Program-made: the position numbers and the translations under genes
The notes under the pieces: generated by a model
The model's input: the letters and a program-made list of their open reading frames with translations, nothing else
Database searches by the model: none
What the model was told of the DNA's origin: nothing
NCBI GenBank assembly: GCA_014377535.1
Contig: JACMPK010000184.1
Coordinates: 1 to 36,498 of the forward strand
Source of the DNA: Gemmatimonadaceae bacterium
GTDB lineage: Bacteria > Gemmatimonadota > Gemmatimonadetes > Gemmatimonadales > Gemmatimonadaceae
Length of the DNA stretch: 36,498 nucleotides
Direction: 5' to 3'
In this document: positions 8,862 through 18,228 of the stretch, in pieces
How the letters are laid out: each line of letters opens with the position of its first letter
How positions within the stretch are numbered: the first letter of the stretch is position 1

Positions 8862-10160
8862 TCACGGAATCACGGTCTGCGACACCGTCCTGATGCCATC
8901 GCCGAACGTCACCGCGAGCAGCAGCACGAGCTTCGTTGCGGGCAGTGCGCTGGGTGCGTCGGCCCACTCGGTCAGCGTGTGCTGGTTGCCGCCCTTCGAG
9001 CGACCGATCGCGATGCTCGGCACGCCGCGCACGACGCCCACGTTGCCGTCGGTGCTGCCGGTCGCCAGCGCCTCGGGTGCGCCCGGCAGCGGCACGATGC
9101 CAAGGCTGGTCTGGATGTCCACGGCGGTCTGCACCAACGGGTGACGGCGCGCACCTTCGAGCTGCGCCGTGGTGCCACCAGCCTGATTCTTCTGCTCCAC
9201 CTCGATGCGCACGCCCACCTTCTCCTTCGTCGCGGCCTCCTGCACCAGTCGCCCGATCGTGCGATCCAGCGAGTCCAGCAGAATGGGATCGGGCGAGCGC
9301 AGGTCCACGGTGAAGTACAGCTCCTGCGGAATGCCGTTGTAGATCACGCCCCCATGCACCTGCCCCACGTTGATCACGGCACCTTCGGGCAATGCGGGAA
9401 ACTTCAGCGCGTAGATGTGCTGGATGGCATCCGACAGCGCCTTCACCGGCGTCGGCTTGCCGCGTGACGTGACGGTGTGCGAGCCCATGCTCGTGAACAC
9501 GTACTTCGTCCAATAGATGCCGAGTGCGCCGTAATTGATCGGGCCAAGTCCGCCGTCCATGGAGATCAGCAGGTCGGGCTTCGGGTTGTGCTCGAACCAG
9601 TGGGTCATGCCGCGCAGGCCGAGTTCCTCCTGCACCGTCGCCACGAACACGAGGTTGCCTTTCGTACGGATCTTCGCCGCGTTCAGGGCGCGGATCGTGG
9701 CCAGCATGTTGGCGACGGATGCGCTGTTGTCGAAGATGCCCGGGCCGTGAAGCGTGTCGCCTGCCCGGCGCACCCTCAGGTCGGTGTCCAGCGCGTGCAC
9801 GATGTCCATGTGCGCCGCGAACACCACCGTCGGTCCGCCGCCGCTGCCCGCGCGCACACCAGTCACGTTGCCGATGGAGTCCACGCTCACGCGCAGCCCT
9901 TCGGCCTCCATGGCCTTCTGCACGTACGCCGCGCGCCGTGCCTCGCTGCGTGACTTGCCCGGCATTTCGGCAATTCTGATCCACTCCTCGATGTGCGAGG
10001 GCATGCCCTGCTCGACATGGGCGATCGCGGCACGCACGTCGGCTCGACGCATGACTGCCGCGTCCCACGAGGTCGGATAGGTGCCTTGCGCGCCAGCGTT
10101 AACGCACGCAAGTGACGCGGCCAGCGAAAGGATCAGGGTACAAGGCAATCGACGAAGCAT
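8862..10160 (-). CDS. Secreted M20-family metallopeptidase
   Basis: 432 residues from the ATG at 10158-10160, chosen because it opens a Sec signal peptide (MLRRLPCTLILSLAASL, cut near NAGAQ). The M20 di-zinc site is visible: His117 and Asp119 (AAHMDIVH), bridging Asp144 (GIFDNSAS), catalytic Glu178 and ligand Glu179 (TVQEELGLRG), Asp202 (MDGG) and a C-terminal His in GGNQHTL. The family trims dipeptides, tripeptides or N-acylated amino acids; this one would act in the periplasm or outside. It lies 83 nt downstream of the propeller-like lipoprotein gene on the same strand, suggesting extracellular peptide use. The exact substrate is unknown. Confidence 0.9.
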   Translation of the reverse strand: MLRRLPCTLILSLAASLACVNAGAQGTYPTSWDAAVMRRADVRAAIAHVEQGMPSHIEEWIRIAEMPGKSRSEARRAAYVQKAMEAEGLRVSVDSIGNVTGVRAGSGGGPTVVFAAHMDIVHALDTDLRVRRAGDTLHGPGIFDNSASVANMLATIRALNAAKIRTKGNLVFVATVQEELGLRGMTHWFEHNPKPDLLISMDGGLGPINYGALGIYWTKYVFTSMGSHTVTSRGKPTPVKALSDAIQHIYALKFPALPEGAVINVGQVHGGVIYNGIPQELYFTVDLRSPDPILLDSLDRTIGRLVQEAATKEKVGVRIEVEQKNQAGGTTAQLEGARRHPLVQTAVDIQTSLGIVPLPGAPEALATGSTDGNVGVVRGVPSIAIGRSKGGNQHTLTEWADAPSALPATKLVLLLAVTFGDGIRTVSQTVIP

Positions 10161-10243
10161 CTGCGCTGACGGAATGAGGTGAAGGACGCGCGCGCTCGAT
10201 GGCGGTCGCGGTGTTTCAGTGTGCATGGCATCTGCGGAGTACG

Positions 10244-11911
10244 TCATCTCTCGGCTCCTGTGCATCCGGGCATGCGGAAGGCACCGATGCGCGTGGAGTA
10301 TGCGGTGGCCCCAGCCTTCAAGTAATCGCCTGCATACCACACCGTGCAATCATCACGCGGATCCATGGCCGTCTGGGTGTAGTCCTGCCAGCGGAGCGTG
10401 GATGTCTGCGACGCTGCACCGTGCACGAGCACCTGTTCGCGCGCCGTGAGCTGTCCATGCGGATCACGCGGCGTGCGGGCTGCGAATCGCTGGCCGGCGT
10501 AGGCCGGCGATCCGCCGAACGAATACCCAATGCCGATGTTGCCGAAGCGATCCATGGCCGGGCTGCCCATCCAGCGATAGCTGGTGTCGGGCGCATAGGT
10601 GCCCTGCTGTGCCACCTGCAGCGCGCGGTCGCGGCCCACCTGCAACTCGTACCACCGCACCCCGCCCCCGGCGCGCGACAGGTTCACCGAATGCAGCGCC
10701 ACGATCGACTCGCGCCTGCCGATGCGACGGTACACCACGCGCGCCATCAGCTTGTCGCCCTGCGCGTCGAGGCGACGGTCGGTGCCGGGCTGCGGCACGC
10801 AGCTCGTGAGCTGCCCACCGCACAAATAGGCATACGGCGCGACCGCGATCGTGGTCGGACCCGCGACACGCGTCTTCACGATGTCGGTCCAGTCCACGTG
10901 AAAGGTCCACGCCAGCAGCACGCTGTCGCGTACTCTGCCGCGCAGCTGCGTGCCACCCGCAGTAAGCATGATGTTCGGTGCGCCGGCCGGTGGCAGCTGC
11001 GTTCCATCCAGATCCACGTTGTTCAGGAAGTTCACCTCGGCAATCACGACGCACTGCTCGCTCGCCGCCTCGCCGCGCAGCATGCGGGCACGATCCACCA
11101 CGCAGGCATGCTTCTCGATCACCTCGTCACCGGTGCTGGTCGGCACGTAGTAGCCGTCGGGCCAGATGGCGGGCCGCGGATAGTCGGGAAAGAGCGGGCG
11201 AACGAATTCGTAGCGGTACCACGCACCCAGCGGGTCTGACGTAGCGCTGACCGCATAACACATGGCGTATGCACCCGAATCGCGCGACGCCGGTGCACGC
11301 ACGGCGATGGTGTCCGACACGGGCGCCGGCACATACAGCAATACCGCCGGTCCCGGCTGGCCGGCACGCAGCGGTCGGCTGGCCACCGCAGGCTCGCCGT
11401 GGCGCGGCGCCCGTGGATCGTCTGCATGCCAGGCGCTGCGCTGGAAGATGGGCAGCACCAGCAGCCATCGGTCAGCCAGCTGGTCGTAGCGCGCGACGGC
11501 ATCGCCACTCACGCGCGCTTCACACGCACCGCCCGCGCCGCGAAACACGGTGTTCGCCGCCACGGGCCCGTACAGCACGCGACCGGTGCTGTCGAACATC
11601 GACCCTGCCCGACTGAAGATCGCCATGCGCGTATTCACGATCTGCACGATGTGATCGCGGCCCACGGCGAGCGTGTTGTCAGACGGATTGCGTAGCACCG
11701 CGCGCCCCTGCGGACCCGTGAACCCGTTGCCCAGCCCATCGAACGACGTCACCAGCACCGGCGGCGCGGCGCCGCCCATCACCAGCTGTTCCACCGATGC
11801 CGATGTCGGCACCGGACCTGCGACCGGCGCCGACGAGCGCGCGCAGGCCGCAACGAGCGCCGCCTGCGCGACACGCACGATGTGCCGACTTCGCAGTGCA
11901 CGCAGCCTCAC
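10244..11911 (-). CDS. Large secreted lipoprotein, probable beta-propeller, function unknown
   Basis: 555 residues beginning at a GTG that overlaps the stop of the upstream gene by 4 nt (GTGA). The N-terminus is basic then hydrophobic and ends in a lipobox-like LVAAC with Cys23. The body is rich in short beta-strand patterns with repeated aromatic and Asp residues, for example DPLGAWYRYEF, FPDYPRPAIWPDGYYV, YRWMGSPAMDRFGNIGIGYS and, at the end, DDCTVWYAGDYL. These motifs resemble a family of large uncharacterised secreted proteins that look propeller-like; no catalytic residues are recognisable. Translational coupling to the Asp-box protein upstream suggests they work together at the cell surface, perhaps in binding or processing polymers with the M20 peptidase downstream. 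Confidence 0.75.
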   Translation of the reverse strand: MRLRALRSRHIVRVAQAALVAACARSSAPVAGPVPTSASVEQLVMGGAAPPVLVTSFDGLGNGFTGPQGRAVLRNPSDNTLAVGRDHIVQIVNTRMAIFSRAGSMFDSTGRVLYGPVAANTVFRGAGGACEARVSGDAVARYDQLADRWLLVLPIFQRSAWHADDPRAPRHGEPAVASRPLRAGQPGPAVLLYVPAPVSDTIAVRAPASRDSGAYAMCYAVSATSDPLGAWYRYEFVRPLFPDYPRPAIWPDGYYVPTSTGDEVIEKHACVVDRARMLRGEAASEQCVVIAEVNFLNNVDLDGTQLPPAGAPNIMLTAGGTQLRGRVRDSVLLAWTFHVDWTDIVKTRVAGPTTIAVAPYAYLCGGQLTSCVPQPGTDRRLDAQGDKLMARVVYRRIGRRESIVALHSVNLSRAGGGVRWYELQVGRDRALQVAQQGTYAPDTSYRWMGSPAMDRFGNIGIGYSFGGSPAYAGQRFAARTPRDPHGQLTAREQVLVHGAASQTSTLRWQDYTQTAMDPRDDCTVWYAGDYLKAGATAYSTRIGAFRMPGCTGAER

Positions 11912-14900
11912 ATCGTGATTCCCAGGCGGCCCAGCACGCGTGTCACGTTGTCCAGCGCCGCGCGCAGTTCGTTCGCCAGGCTGGTGGACAACGCGCGCTG
12001 CGGGCCGGTGGGCTGGGCATTCGTGCCATCGACCGTGCGTAGCAGCGCACCCACGCGATCCGCGATGCGCGGACCATCGCTGTAGTACGGGATCGTGGTC
12101 GGCTTCACCAGCACCAGCAGCAGTTCGTCCACCTCAGCCAGCTCCTCGGCTGCCTTCCGCGACGCCGCGCGGCCACCGTCATCCGCAATTGCGTCGGCCG
12201 CGCGCTTCCGCGCCTCGATCTCCCCGCGACGGCCATCGAGCGCGCGCAGCGTGTCGTTCACTACCGACTGCAGCTCGCGCAGCTGCATGGCCATCACGAA
12301 TTGCTCGCGCAATGCCGCGGGTGCCACGGTCACGGTGGGATCGAGGCGCACCGTCAACGGCTGCTCGATCTGCATGTCACCAACGACGAGCCGCACCGAG
12401 TAGCGGCCCGGCAGCGCGCGCGGTCCCGACGGTGGACCGAAGAATTGCACCGACGGATCACTCGGGTCGATCGGCTTGCGTTGACGCGGCGCATCGAAAG
12501 CCAGGTTCCACGATGTCGTGTTGATGCCCCGCAGTCGCGGCACGTCATGCAGCACACGCACGACGGCACCGGCGCTGTCACGCACCTCGACACGCACGGG
12601 CGTCGCCGAATCGGGTGTGCTCGCGAGGTGATAACGGATGATCGCACCGTAGGCGGGATTCGTCCCGCGATACAGCGCATCGCCAAGACTCGGCGTCTTC
12701 GTCGTCTTGGTGGCGAAGCGCGTCGCCGTGCGCATGCGGAACAGGTGCGCTTTCGGGGCCGCCGCCGCCGTCGCCAGCTCCTGGATCGCCGACGCATCGT
12801 CCAGGATCCAGATGCCACGCGCATGCGTCGCCACGATCAGGTCGTTCTCGCGGCCATGCACCAGCACCTCGTGCACCGGGACAGCCGGCAGGTTGCCACC
12901 GAGCCGGAACCAGTTGCCGCCGCCGGTCACGCTGACGTACAGACCCGCTTCGGTACCGGCATACAGCACCTGCGCATTCCTCGGATCCTCGCGCAACACC
13001 TGCAGGTACGCGCCGTCCGGCAGGTTGCCGGCAATGTTCGTCCACGTCGCACCACAGTCGGCGGTGCGATATACGTACGCCTTGTAGTCATCCATGAAAT
13101 GGCGCTCGAACGTCGCGTAGGCCAAGCACGCTGCCGTGCGCGAGGCCTCGATGTGCGACACGACAGCTTCTGCGCCCAGGGCCGGCACGTTGCGGTCGAC
13201 GCGAGTCCATGTCTTTCCATCGTCACGCGTGACATGCAGGTTGCCGTCGTCGGCGCCCGCCCAGATCAGGCCGCGCTGCACCGGCGACTCGGTCACGCTG
13301 TACAGCGAGTTGTAGTACTCGGCCGTCGTGGCCTCCTTCAGCACCGGACCACCGGCGAAACCCTGTCGCGACGGATCGTTCTTCGTCAGGTCGGGCGAGA
13401 TGATGTCCCACGTGCTGCCGAAATCCTTCGAACGGAACAGCACCTGCGCCCCGAAGTAGAGCACCCTGCCGTCATGCGGCGAGGCAACCATCGGCGCATT
13501 CCAGTTGAAGCGATACTCCAGCGCATTCACCGGTCCGCCATCGTTGCGGCGCGGCTGCGGCGAGACGTCCTGCTGCTCCAGCGTCTTCATGTCGGTGCGG
13601 AAGATCCAGCCGCCCTGCGACTCCGACACGATCAGGTCCGGGTTCTCGGGGTGCGACGTCTGGTAGTAGCCGTCGCCGTAGCTCACGAGGCGCCAGTCAT
13701 CGGTCAGGATGCCCTGCGGTTCACGCGTGCGGTTGGGCCCGAGCCAATTGCCGTTGTCCTGCAGGCCGCCGCCAAGGAAGTAGAACGGCTCGCGATTGTC
13801 GGCGTGCACCTGGTAGAACTGCGCCAGCGCAAACGACTGCGGGAAGCCCCAGTTGGCCCCCATGTCGTTGCTCACCGCGATGCCGCCGTCGTTCACCTGC
13901 CACATGCGCGACGGGTTCAGCGGATCGATCCAGATGCCGTGGTGATCACCGTGGATGCTGCCCGAAAACTGCGTGAACGTGCGCCCACCGTCGATCGACT
14001 TCGACAGCTGGCAGGCAATGGAGTACACGCGATCGGGATTCACCGGATCCACGCGCAGTTGCGAGTAGTAGAAGCCGCGGCAGAGCGTCGCCGCGTTGTC
14101 ACTCGTCATCTTCCAGTTCACACCGAAGTCGTCGCTGCGCCACACGTAGCCAACGCGCGTCTCGGCGATGGAATAGACCACGTTGGGGCTGGATGGGGCG
14201 ACGCGAATGCCGGCACGCCCAATCAGCGTGGGCAAGCCGTTCTTCATCTTGCTCCACGTGCGACCGCCATCGATCGATCGGAAGATGCCGCCCAGCTCGG
14301 AGCCGCTGGTGAACGTCCACTGCTTGCGATCGAAGTGCCACATCGTGGCGTAGACGATGTTCGCATTCTTCGGGTCCATGTCCAGATCGGCACAGCCATG
14401 TCGATGATCCACGAACAGCGTCCTGCTCCACGTCTCGCCGGCATCGCGCGACACGAAGACGCCACGTTCCGTATTCGGCCCGCCGATATGCCCCACCGCG
14501 CAGACGAAGACCGTGCGCGGGTCAGCCGCGCTGACCTGCACGCGTGCAATGTGGCGCGTGTCACCAAGGCCAATGAAACGCCAGCTCGCACCGCCATCCG
14601 TCGACTTGTACATCCCGCGTCCGAACGACACCGAATTGCGGACGTTCGCCTCGCCGGTGCCCACATACACCACCGCCGGGTTGCCCGGCTCCAGCGCAAT
14701 GTCACCGATGGAGAGCGTGGGCTGCGCGTCGAACAGCGGCTTCCACGTGGTGCCGCCATTGCGTGTTTTCCAGACGCCGCTCGTGGCCGTGCCGACATAC
14801 ACGATGTCCGGGTCACCGGGCACACCTTCCACGTCGGTCGCGCGACCCATCATGTTGGCAGGTCCGATGCCGCGGAATGCGAGGCGTCCGAGCACCGTGG

Positions 14901-15033
14901 TGTCAATTGACGGTCGCGCGAGCCCGGTGGTGACGGCGCGGGCCTGCGCTGTCAACGCGGGCGCCATGACCTGCAGTGCAAGCAGCGCGACGGCGGCACG
15001 GACCGCCGGCAGGTTCAGGGAGAAGCAAGCCAT
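11908..15033 (-). CDS. Secreted Asp-box (sortilin/VPS10-like) propeller protein
   Basis: 1041 residues from the ATG at 15031-15033, which opens a signal peptide cut near ALTAQA. The next 750 or so residues hold about ten Asp-box/BNR motifs of the form S-x-D-x-G-x-T-W, among them KTRNGGTTW, KSTDGGASW, VSRDAGETW, RSIDGGRTW, RSKDFGSTW and VTRDDGKTW, each closing a propeller blade. The C-terminal 250 residues contain a beta-sandwich-like region (VRVEVRDSAGAVVRVL, LPGRYSVRLVVG) and a terminal helical part rich in Arg, Glu and Leu. Such proteins are often annotated as glycosyl hydrolases or sortilins without biochemical proof. No sialidase arginine triad could be assigned. Its stop overlaps the GTG of the next lipoprotein gene. 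Confidence 0.88.
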   Translation of the reverse strand: MACFSLNLPAVRAAVALLALQVMAPALTAQARAVTTGLARPSIDTTVLGRLAFRGIGPANMMGRATDVEGVPGDPDIVYVGTATSGVWKTRNGGTTWKPLFDAQPTLSIGDIALEPGNPAVVYVGTGEANVRNSVSFGRGMYKSTDGGASWRFIGLGDTRHIARVQVSAADPRTVFVCAVGHIGGPNTERGVFVSRDAGETWSRTLFVDHRHGCADLDMDPKNANIVYATMWHFDRKQWTFTSGSELGGIFRSIDGGRTWSKMKNGLPTLIGRAGIRVAPSSPNVVYSIAETRVGYVWRSDDFGVNWKMTSDNAATLCRGFYYSQLRVDPVNPDRVYSIACQLSKSIDGGRTFTQFSGSIHGDHHGIWIDPLNPSRMWQVNDGGIAVSNDMGANWGFPQSFALAQFYQVHADNREPFYFLGGGLQDNGNWLGPNRTREPQGILTDDWRLVSYGDGYYQTSHPENPDLIVSESQGGWIFRTDMKTLEQQDVSPQPRRNDGGPVNALEYRFNWNAPMVASPHDGRVLYFGAQVLFRSKDFGSTWDIISPDLTKNDPSRQGFAGGPVLKEATTAEYYNSLYSVTESPVQRGLIWAGADDGNLHVTRDDGKTWTRVDRNVPALGAEAVVSHIEASRTAACLAYATFERHFMDDYKAYVYRTADCGATWTNIAGNLPDGAYLQVLREDPRNAQVLYAGTEAGLYVSVTGGGNWFRLGGNLPAVPVHEVLVHGRENDLIVATHARGIWILDDASAIQELATAAAAPKAHLFRMRTATRFATKTTKTPSLGDALYRGTNPAYGAIIRYHLASTPDSATPVRVEVRDSAGAVVRVLHDVPRLRGINTTSWNLAFDAPRQRKPIDPSDPSVQFFGPPSGPRALPGRYSVRLVVGDMQIEQPLTVRLDPTVTVAPAALREQFVMAMQLRELQSVVNDTLRALDGRRGEIEARKRAADAIADDGGRAASRKAAEELAEVDELLLVLVKPTTIPYYSDGPRIADRVGALLRTVDGTNAQPTGPQRALSTSLANELRAALDNVTRVLGRLGITM

Positions 15034-15231
15034 GCAGAAACTCCGGATGGATATTTCGATCGGATCGTCGTGTGGCAAACTGGAGCGCGTGTCACGCCGA
15101 GACCAGTGGCGTGCGGTCCCGTAGACCAAGGCGGGACGTGCCCGCTGCACCCATACGGATTGACGCGGCGTGTACCGCGCTGCAGTCTCCAACCACACCC
15201 CTGTGACGGCATCACCCGATGGGAGGTTCAG

Positions 15232-15732
15232 ATGAGGATCATTGCTCGCGCGGCGCTCTCCATTTCTCTGGCGGTGCTCGGCGCGGTCCCCGTTGCCGCG
15301 CAGGCAACTCCTGCCACGCCTGATCGTGTGCAGTTCATCAAGGTCATCGCCCGTGACTACGTGTTCGACGCCCCGTCCTCCGTGCAGTCAGGGATTGCCA
15401 CGATCCAGCTCGTGAATCAGGGCATCGACATTCACCACGTCTCCGTGCAGGAACTGCCGACGGGCAAGTCGGTCAAGGATTTCTTCGATGCGACGCGCAG
15501 CGGCGGCCGTCCGCCGAGCTGGAGCAAGAGCCTCGGGCAGACCAACACCATTGCCAACGGTACCGAGGCGTTCATCACCTTCCGGATGCCGCCTGGTCGC
15601 TACATCCTCTCGTGCCTCATCCCGGCCGCCGATGGCCGGTCGCACGTCGCCAAAGGCATGTATCAGGTAATCACGGCCACCTCAGGACCGGCAGGCAGCT
15701 CTCAACCCACCGCGCGCACGCGAAAGTCCTGA
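15232..15732 (+). CDS. Secreted cupredoxin-like protein
   Basis: 166 residues. The ATG at 15232 has a GGGAGG 5 nt upstream and opens a signal peptide cut near PVAAQA. The mature part is an all-beta domain of plastocyanin/azurin type (YVFDAPSSVQSGIATIQLVNQG, IDIHHVSVQEL, TEAFITFRMPPGRYILSCLIP). Possible type 1 copper ligands are His68 or His69, Cys128, His138 and Met143, in the expected order, although the Cys-to-His spacing is longer than in plastocyanin. It may carry electrons or bind copper in the periplasm, or only keep the fold. Divergent from the Asp-box gene across a 198-nt gap and followed by a decayed region. Confidence 0.75.
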   Translation: MRIIARAALSISLAVLGAVPVAAQATPATPDRVQFIKVIARDYVFDAPSSVQSGIATIQLVNQGIDIHHVSVQELPTGKSVKDFFDATRSGGRPPSWSKSLGQTNTIANGTEAFITFRMPPGRYILSCLIPAADGRSHVAKGMYQVITATSGPAGSSQPTARTRKS

Positions 15733-16221
15733 GTCGCTGCGTCGGGCCGCGCAACGAGCACTCACTTGAGATCGACGTTCGCGTGCCCGCGGCCGGGTCA
15801 GCGGGCGCCCGCGGTTAAAAATCATTCGCAGCTGTCTGCCACGCGCGCCTCACCATCCCGGACGCAATCCATGCCCGGCGGTGGTGACCTTGGTCCGACG
15901 CGCGGGATGCAGGGTGACCACTTTCCACAGCGGCGACGACGCGCTCTGGGTCATGAGCGATTGGAGCGCGCTCCGTGACGTGGTGGTAAGCGACGTCGCC
16001 ATGCCCGGACTCACTGGTGACCGACGTCGGCGGAGTTATTCTCGCCACCATCGCTGAACGAGTACGGCGTCACCTTGCGGATCGCCATGATCTGAGGCAC
16101 CTGCAACGTCAGCGATGCGTCGCACAAACGCCACCGCGCCGCGCGAGCGGCCGGTGGCGTCTGGTAAGCTCCATCGTTGCGCGAGATGCGACCGCGGAAC
16201 GAGCCATTCGAACTGTCCCTG
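15733..16221. other. Gene-poor decayed stretch
   Basis: 489 nt between the cupredoxin stop and the ftsH stop. It starts with GC-rich inverted repeats (GCCCGC at 15785-15790, GCGGGC at 15801-15806, GCCCGC at 15807-15812) followed by TTAAAAAT, then holds the receiver-domain relic described separately. The rest, 16058-16221, has no convincing gene; a minus-strand open frame ending at 16011 reads protein-like near its end but overlaps ftsH and matches nothing I know. Confidence 0.6.
15881..16057 (+). pseudogene. Relic of a response-regulator receiver domain
   Basis: Reading from GTG 15881 gives 58 codons ending at TGA 16055-16057. The first part matches the middle of a CheY-like receiver domain: VVTLVRRAGCRVTTFHSG (helix 1 and strand 2), DDALWVMSDWSALRD (helix 2), then VVVSDVAMPGLTGD, the strand 3 and loop motif carrying the phosphoacceptor Asp (codon 15992-15994). 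The acidic pair of strand 1 is missing upstream, and after LTGD the frame runs into Arg/Ser/His-rich residues and stops, so strands 4-5 and the Thr and Lys residues are lost. This reads as a fragment of a former response regulator or hybrid kinase. No intact partner kinase is in the window. Confidence 0.55.
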
Positions 16222-18228
16222 TCAGGCCGGCTGAATACCGGGCCCGCCCAGAAGCGGCGGTGTGATGCGCTTCGGCTCAATCACTGCCACGGGAACCGCT
16301 GGCGCTGCGACGGGCGGCGGCGTCAGGTTTGACGGCGGGTCGACTCGCGGGGGCAATATCTGGCCTTGCACCAGCAGACCAATGTCCTCGCGGGTCAGCG
16401 TCTCACGTTCAAGCAGGTTCTTGGCGAGCGAGTGGAGCAAATCAACGTTCGCTTCGAGCGCTCCACGTGCGCGGTTATACGCTTCCTTGATTACGCGGCT
16501 GACTTCCGCATCGACCAGCTGTGCGGTCTTCTCGCTCACTTCACGACGGCTGCTGATCTCACGACCCAGGAACATTTCCTGCTCGTTGTCGCCTACCAGG
16601 ATTGGTCCGATGACGTCCGACAGGCCCCACTGCGACACATACCGACGCGCGATGCCGGTAGCCTGCTGAATGTCACTGCTCGCGCCGGTGGTCACATGAT
16701 CGCGACCAAAGATCAACTCCTCGGCCGTGCGCCCGCCGTATGCCATCACGAGACGCGCCTCGATCTGCTCGCGCGTCACGCTTACGCGGTCATCTTCGGG
16801 TAGCGTGAAGGCCACACCGAGTGCGCGACCGCGCGGCACGATCGTCACTTTGTGCAACGGATCGTTACCCTTGATCTTGATCGCGCAGACCGCGTGTCCG
16901 GCCTCGTGATACGCGGTCAGGCGGCGCTCCTCGTCGCGCATGACGAGCGACTTTCGCTCTGCGCCCAGCTGCACCTTGTCCTTCGCTTCCTCGAGATCGG
17001 TCATGTAGATCTTGTCGTGGCCGCGACGAGCGGCGAGCAGCGCGCCTTCGTTCACGAGGTTGGCCAGGTCGGCACCAGCCATGCCCGGCGTCCCCTTCGC
17101 CAGCGATCGCACGTCCACGTCGTCGGCAATCGGCTTGTTGCGGATGTGCACGCGCAGGATGCCTTCGCGGCCGCGCAGGTCGGGAGAGTCCACCACGATC
17201 TGCCGATCGAAACGGCCCGGGCGCAGCAGGGCCGGGTCGAGCACGTCGGGACGGTTCGTCGCGGCAATCAGGATCACGCCTTCGTTGGATTCGAAGCCGT
17301 CCATTTCCACCAGAAGCTGATTCAGCGTCTGTTCGCGCTCATCATGCCCGCCGCCCATGCCGCTGCCGCGGTGACGGCCGACGGCGTCAATCTCATCGAT
17401 GAAGATGATGCACGGCGCGCTCGCCTTGCCCTGCTCAAACAGGTCACGCACGCGACTCGCACCAACGCCGACGAACATCTCGACGAAGTCCGACCCCGAC
17501 ATGCTGAAGAACGGACGACCTGCTTCACCCGCGACCGCGCGAGCAAGCAACGTCTTGCCGGTGCCCGGAGGACCGACCAGCAGCGCGCCCTTCGGCAGGC
17601 GTCCACCCAGCTTGGTGAACTTCAGCGGATCCTTCAGAAACTCGATGATCTCCTGCAGCTCGACCTTTGCCTCGTCGGCACCTGCGACATCGGCAAACGT
17701 CACTTTCGGCGTGTCGCCGGTCAGCAGCTTCGCCTTGCTCTTGCCGAAGCTGAACGCCTTGGCGCCGCCGGCCTGCATCTGCCGGAACAGGAAGAGCCAG
17801 AAGCCGAACAGCAATAAATACGGCAGGATGTTGATCAGCACCGACGCGATCGACGTGCGAGCGGCCTTGGCGCTGACATCAACGCCGGCATTGCGCAGCG
17901 CCTTCTTGTCCTCCTCGGTGATGTCACCGACGAGCGCCGCAGAGAAGCGCGTCACGGGCTTGCCATCGACCTCGATCGGGGTCTTCGTCTCGACCTGGAC
18001 TTCGCGACCCTCGACGACGACCACCTTCTTCAGGTTGCCCTTCGTCAGTTCGCGATCGTATTGCGTCCAGGTGAGCACCGGCACATCGGCATTCCCGCGT
18101 GACGTCAGCGTCACGAAGGTCACCGGGATGAGAATGATCAGGACCCAGAAGGCAAGCGTCTTCGAAAACTTGCCCCAGTTGAATCCGCCGCCCTTGTTGG
18201 GGCTCGGGTTATTCGGCATGACGGGCAT
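16222..18228 (-). CDS. ftsH: ATP-dependent zinc metalloprotease FtsH
   Basis: 668 residues. Membrane-anchored AAA protease that degrades unassembled membrane proteins and short-lived regulators. Two membrane helices (about 24-42 and 126-148) bracket a periplasmic domain. The AAA module has Walker A GPPGTGKT (219-226), Walker B IIFIDEID (about 274-281) and the second region of homology ending RPGRFDRQ; the protease domain has HEAGH (441-445). The C-terminus is Pro/Val-rich and probably flexible. The ATG at 18226-18228 overlaps the hpt stop by one base (TAATG); a second ATG at 18219 is also possible. The tilS-hpt-ftsH order is conserved in many bacteria. Confidence 0.97.
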   Translation of the reverse strand: MPVMPNNPSPNKGGGFNWGKFSKTLAFWVLIILIPVTFVTLTSRGNADVPVLTWTQYDRELTKGNLKKVVVVEGREVQVETKTPIEVDGKPVTRFSAALVGDITEEDKKALRNAGVDVSAKAARTSIASVLINILPYLLLFGFWLFLFRQMQAGGAKAFSFGKSKAKLLTGDTPKVTFADVAGADEAKVELQEIIEFLKDPLKFTKLGGRLPKGALLVGPPGTGKTLLARAVAGEAGRPFFSMSGSDFVEMFVGVGASRVRDLFEQGKASAPCIIFIDEIDAVGRHRGSGMGGGHDEREQTLNQLLVEMDGFESNEGVILIAATNRPDVLDPALLRPGRFDRQIVVDSPDLRGREGILRVHIRNKPIADDVDVRSLAKGTPGMAGADLANLVNEGALLAARRGHDKIYMTDLEEAKDKVQLGAERKSLVMRDEERRLTAYHEAGHAVCAIKIKGNDPLHKVTIVPRGRALGVAFTLPEDDRVSVTREQIEARLVMAYGGRTAEELIFGRDHVTTGASSDIQQATGIARRYVSQWGLSDVIGPILVGDNEQEMFLGREISSRREVSEKTAQLVDAEVSRVIKEAYNRARGALEANVDLLHSLAKNLLERETLTREDIGLLVQGQILPPRVDPPSNLTPPPVAAPAVPVAVIEPKRITPPLLGGPGIQPA

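Noticed and set aside
12301-14910. An 869-codon open frame on the plus strand
   Set aside because: It lies wholly antisense to the Asp-box propeller gene; its translation is rich in Arg and His with no family signature, as expected for a shadow in GC-rich DNA.
15785-15812. GC-rich inverted repeats as a terminator for the cupredoxin gene
   Set aside because: The arms can pair in more than one way, but the following bases are A-rich rather than T-rich on the plus strand, and the element is only 6 bp per arm.
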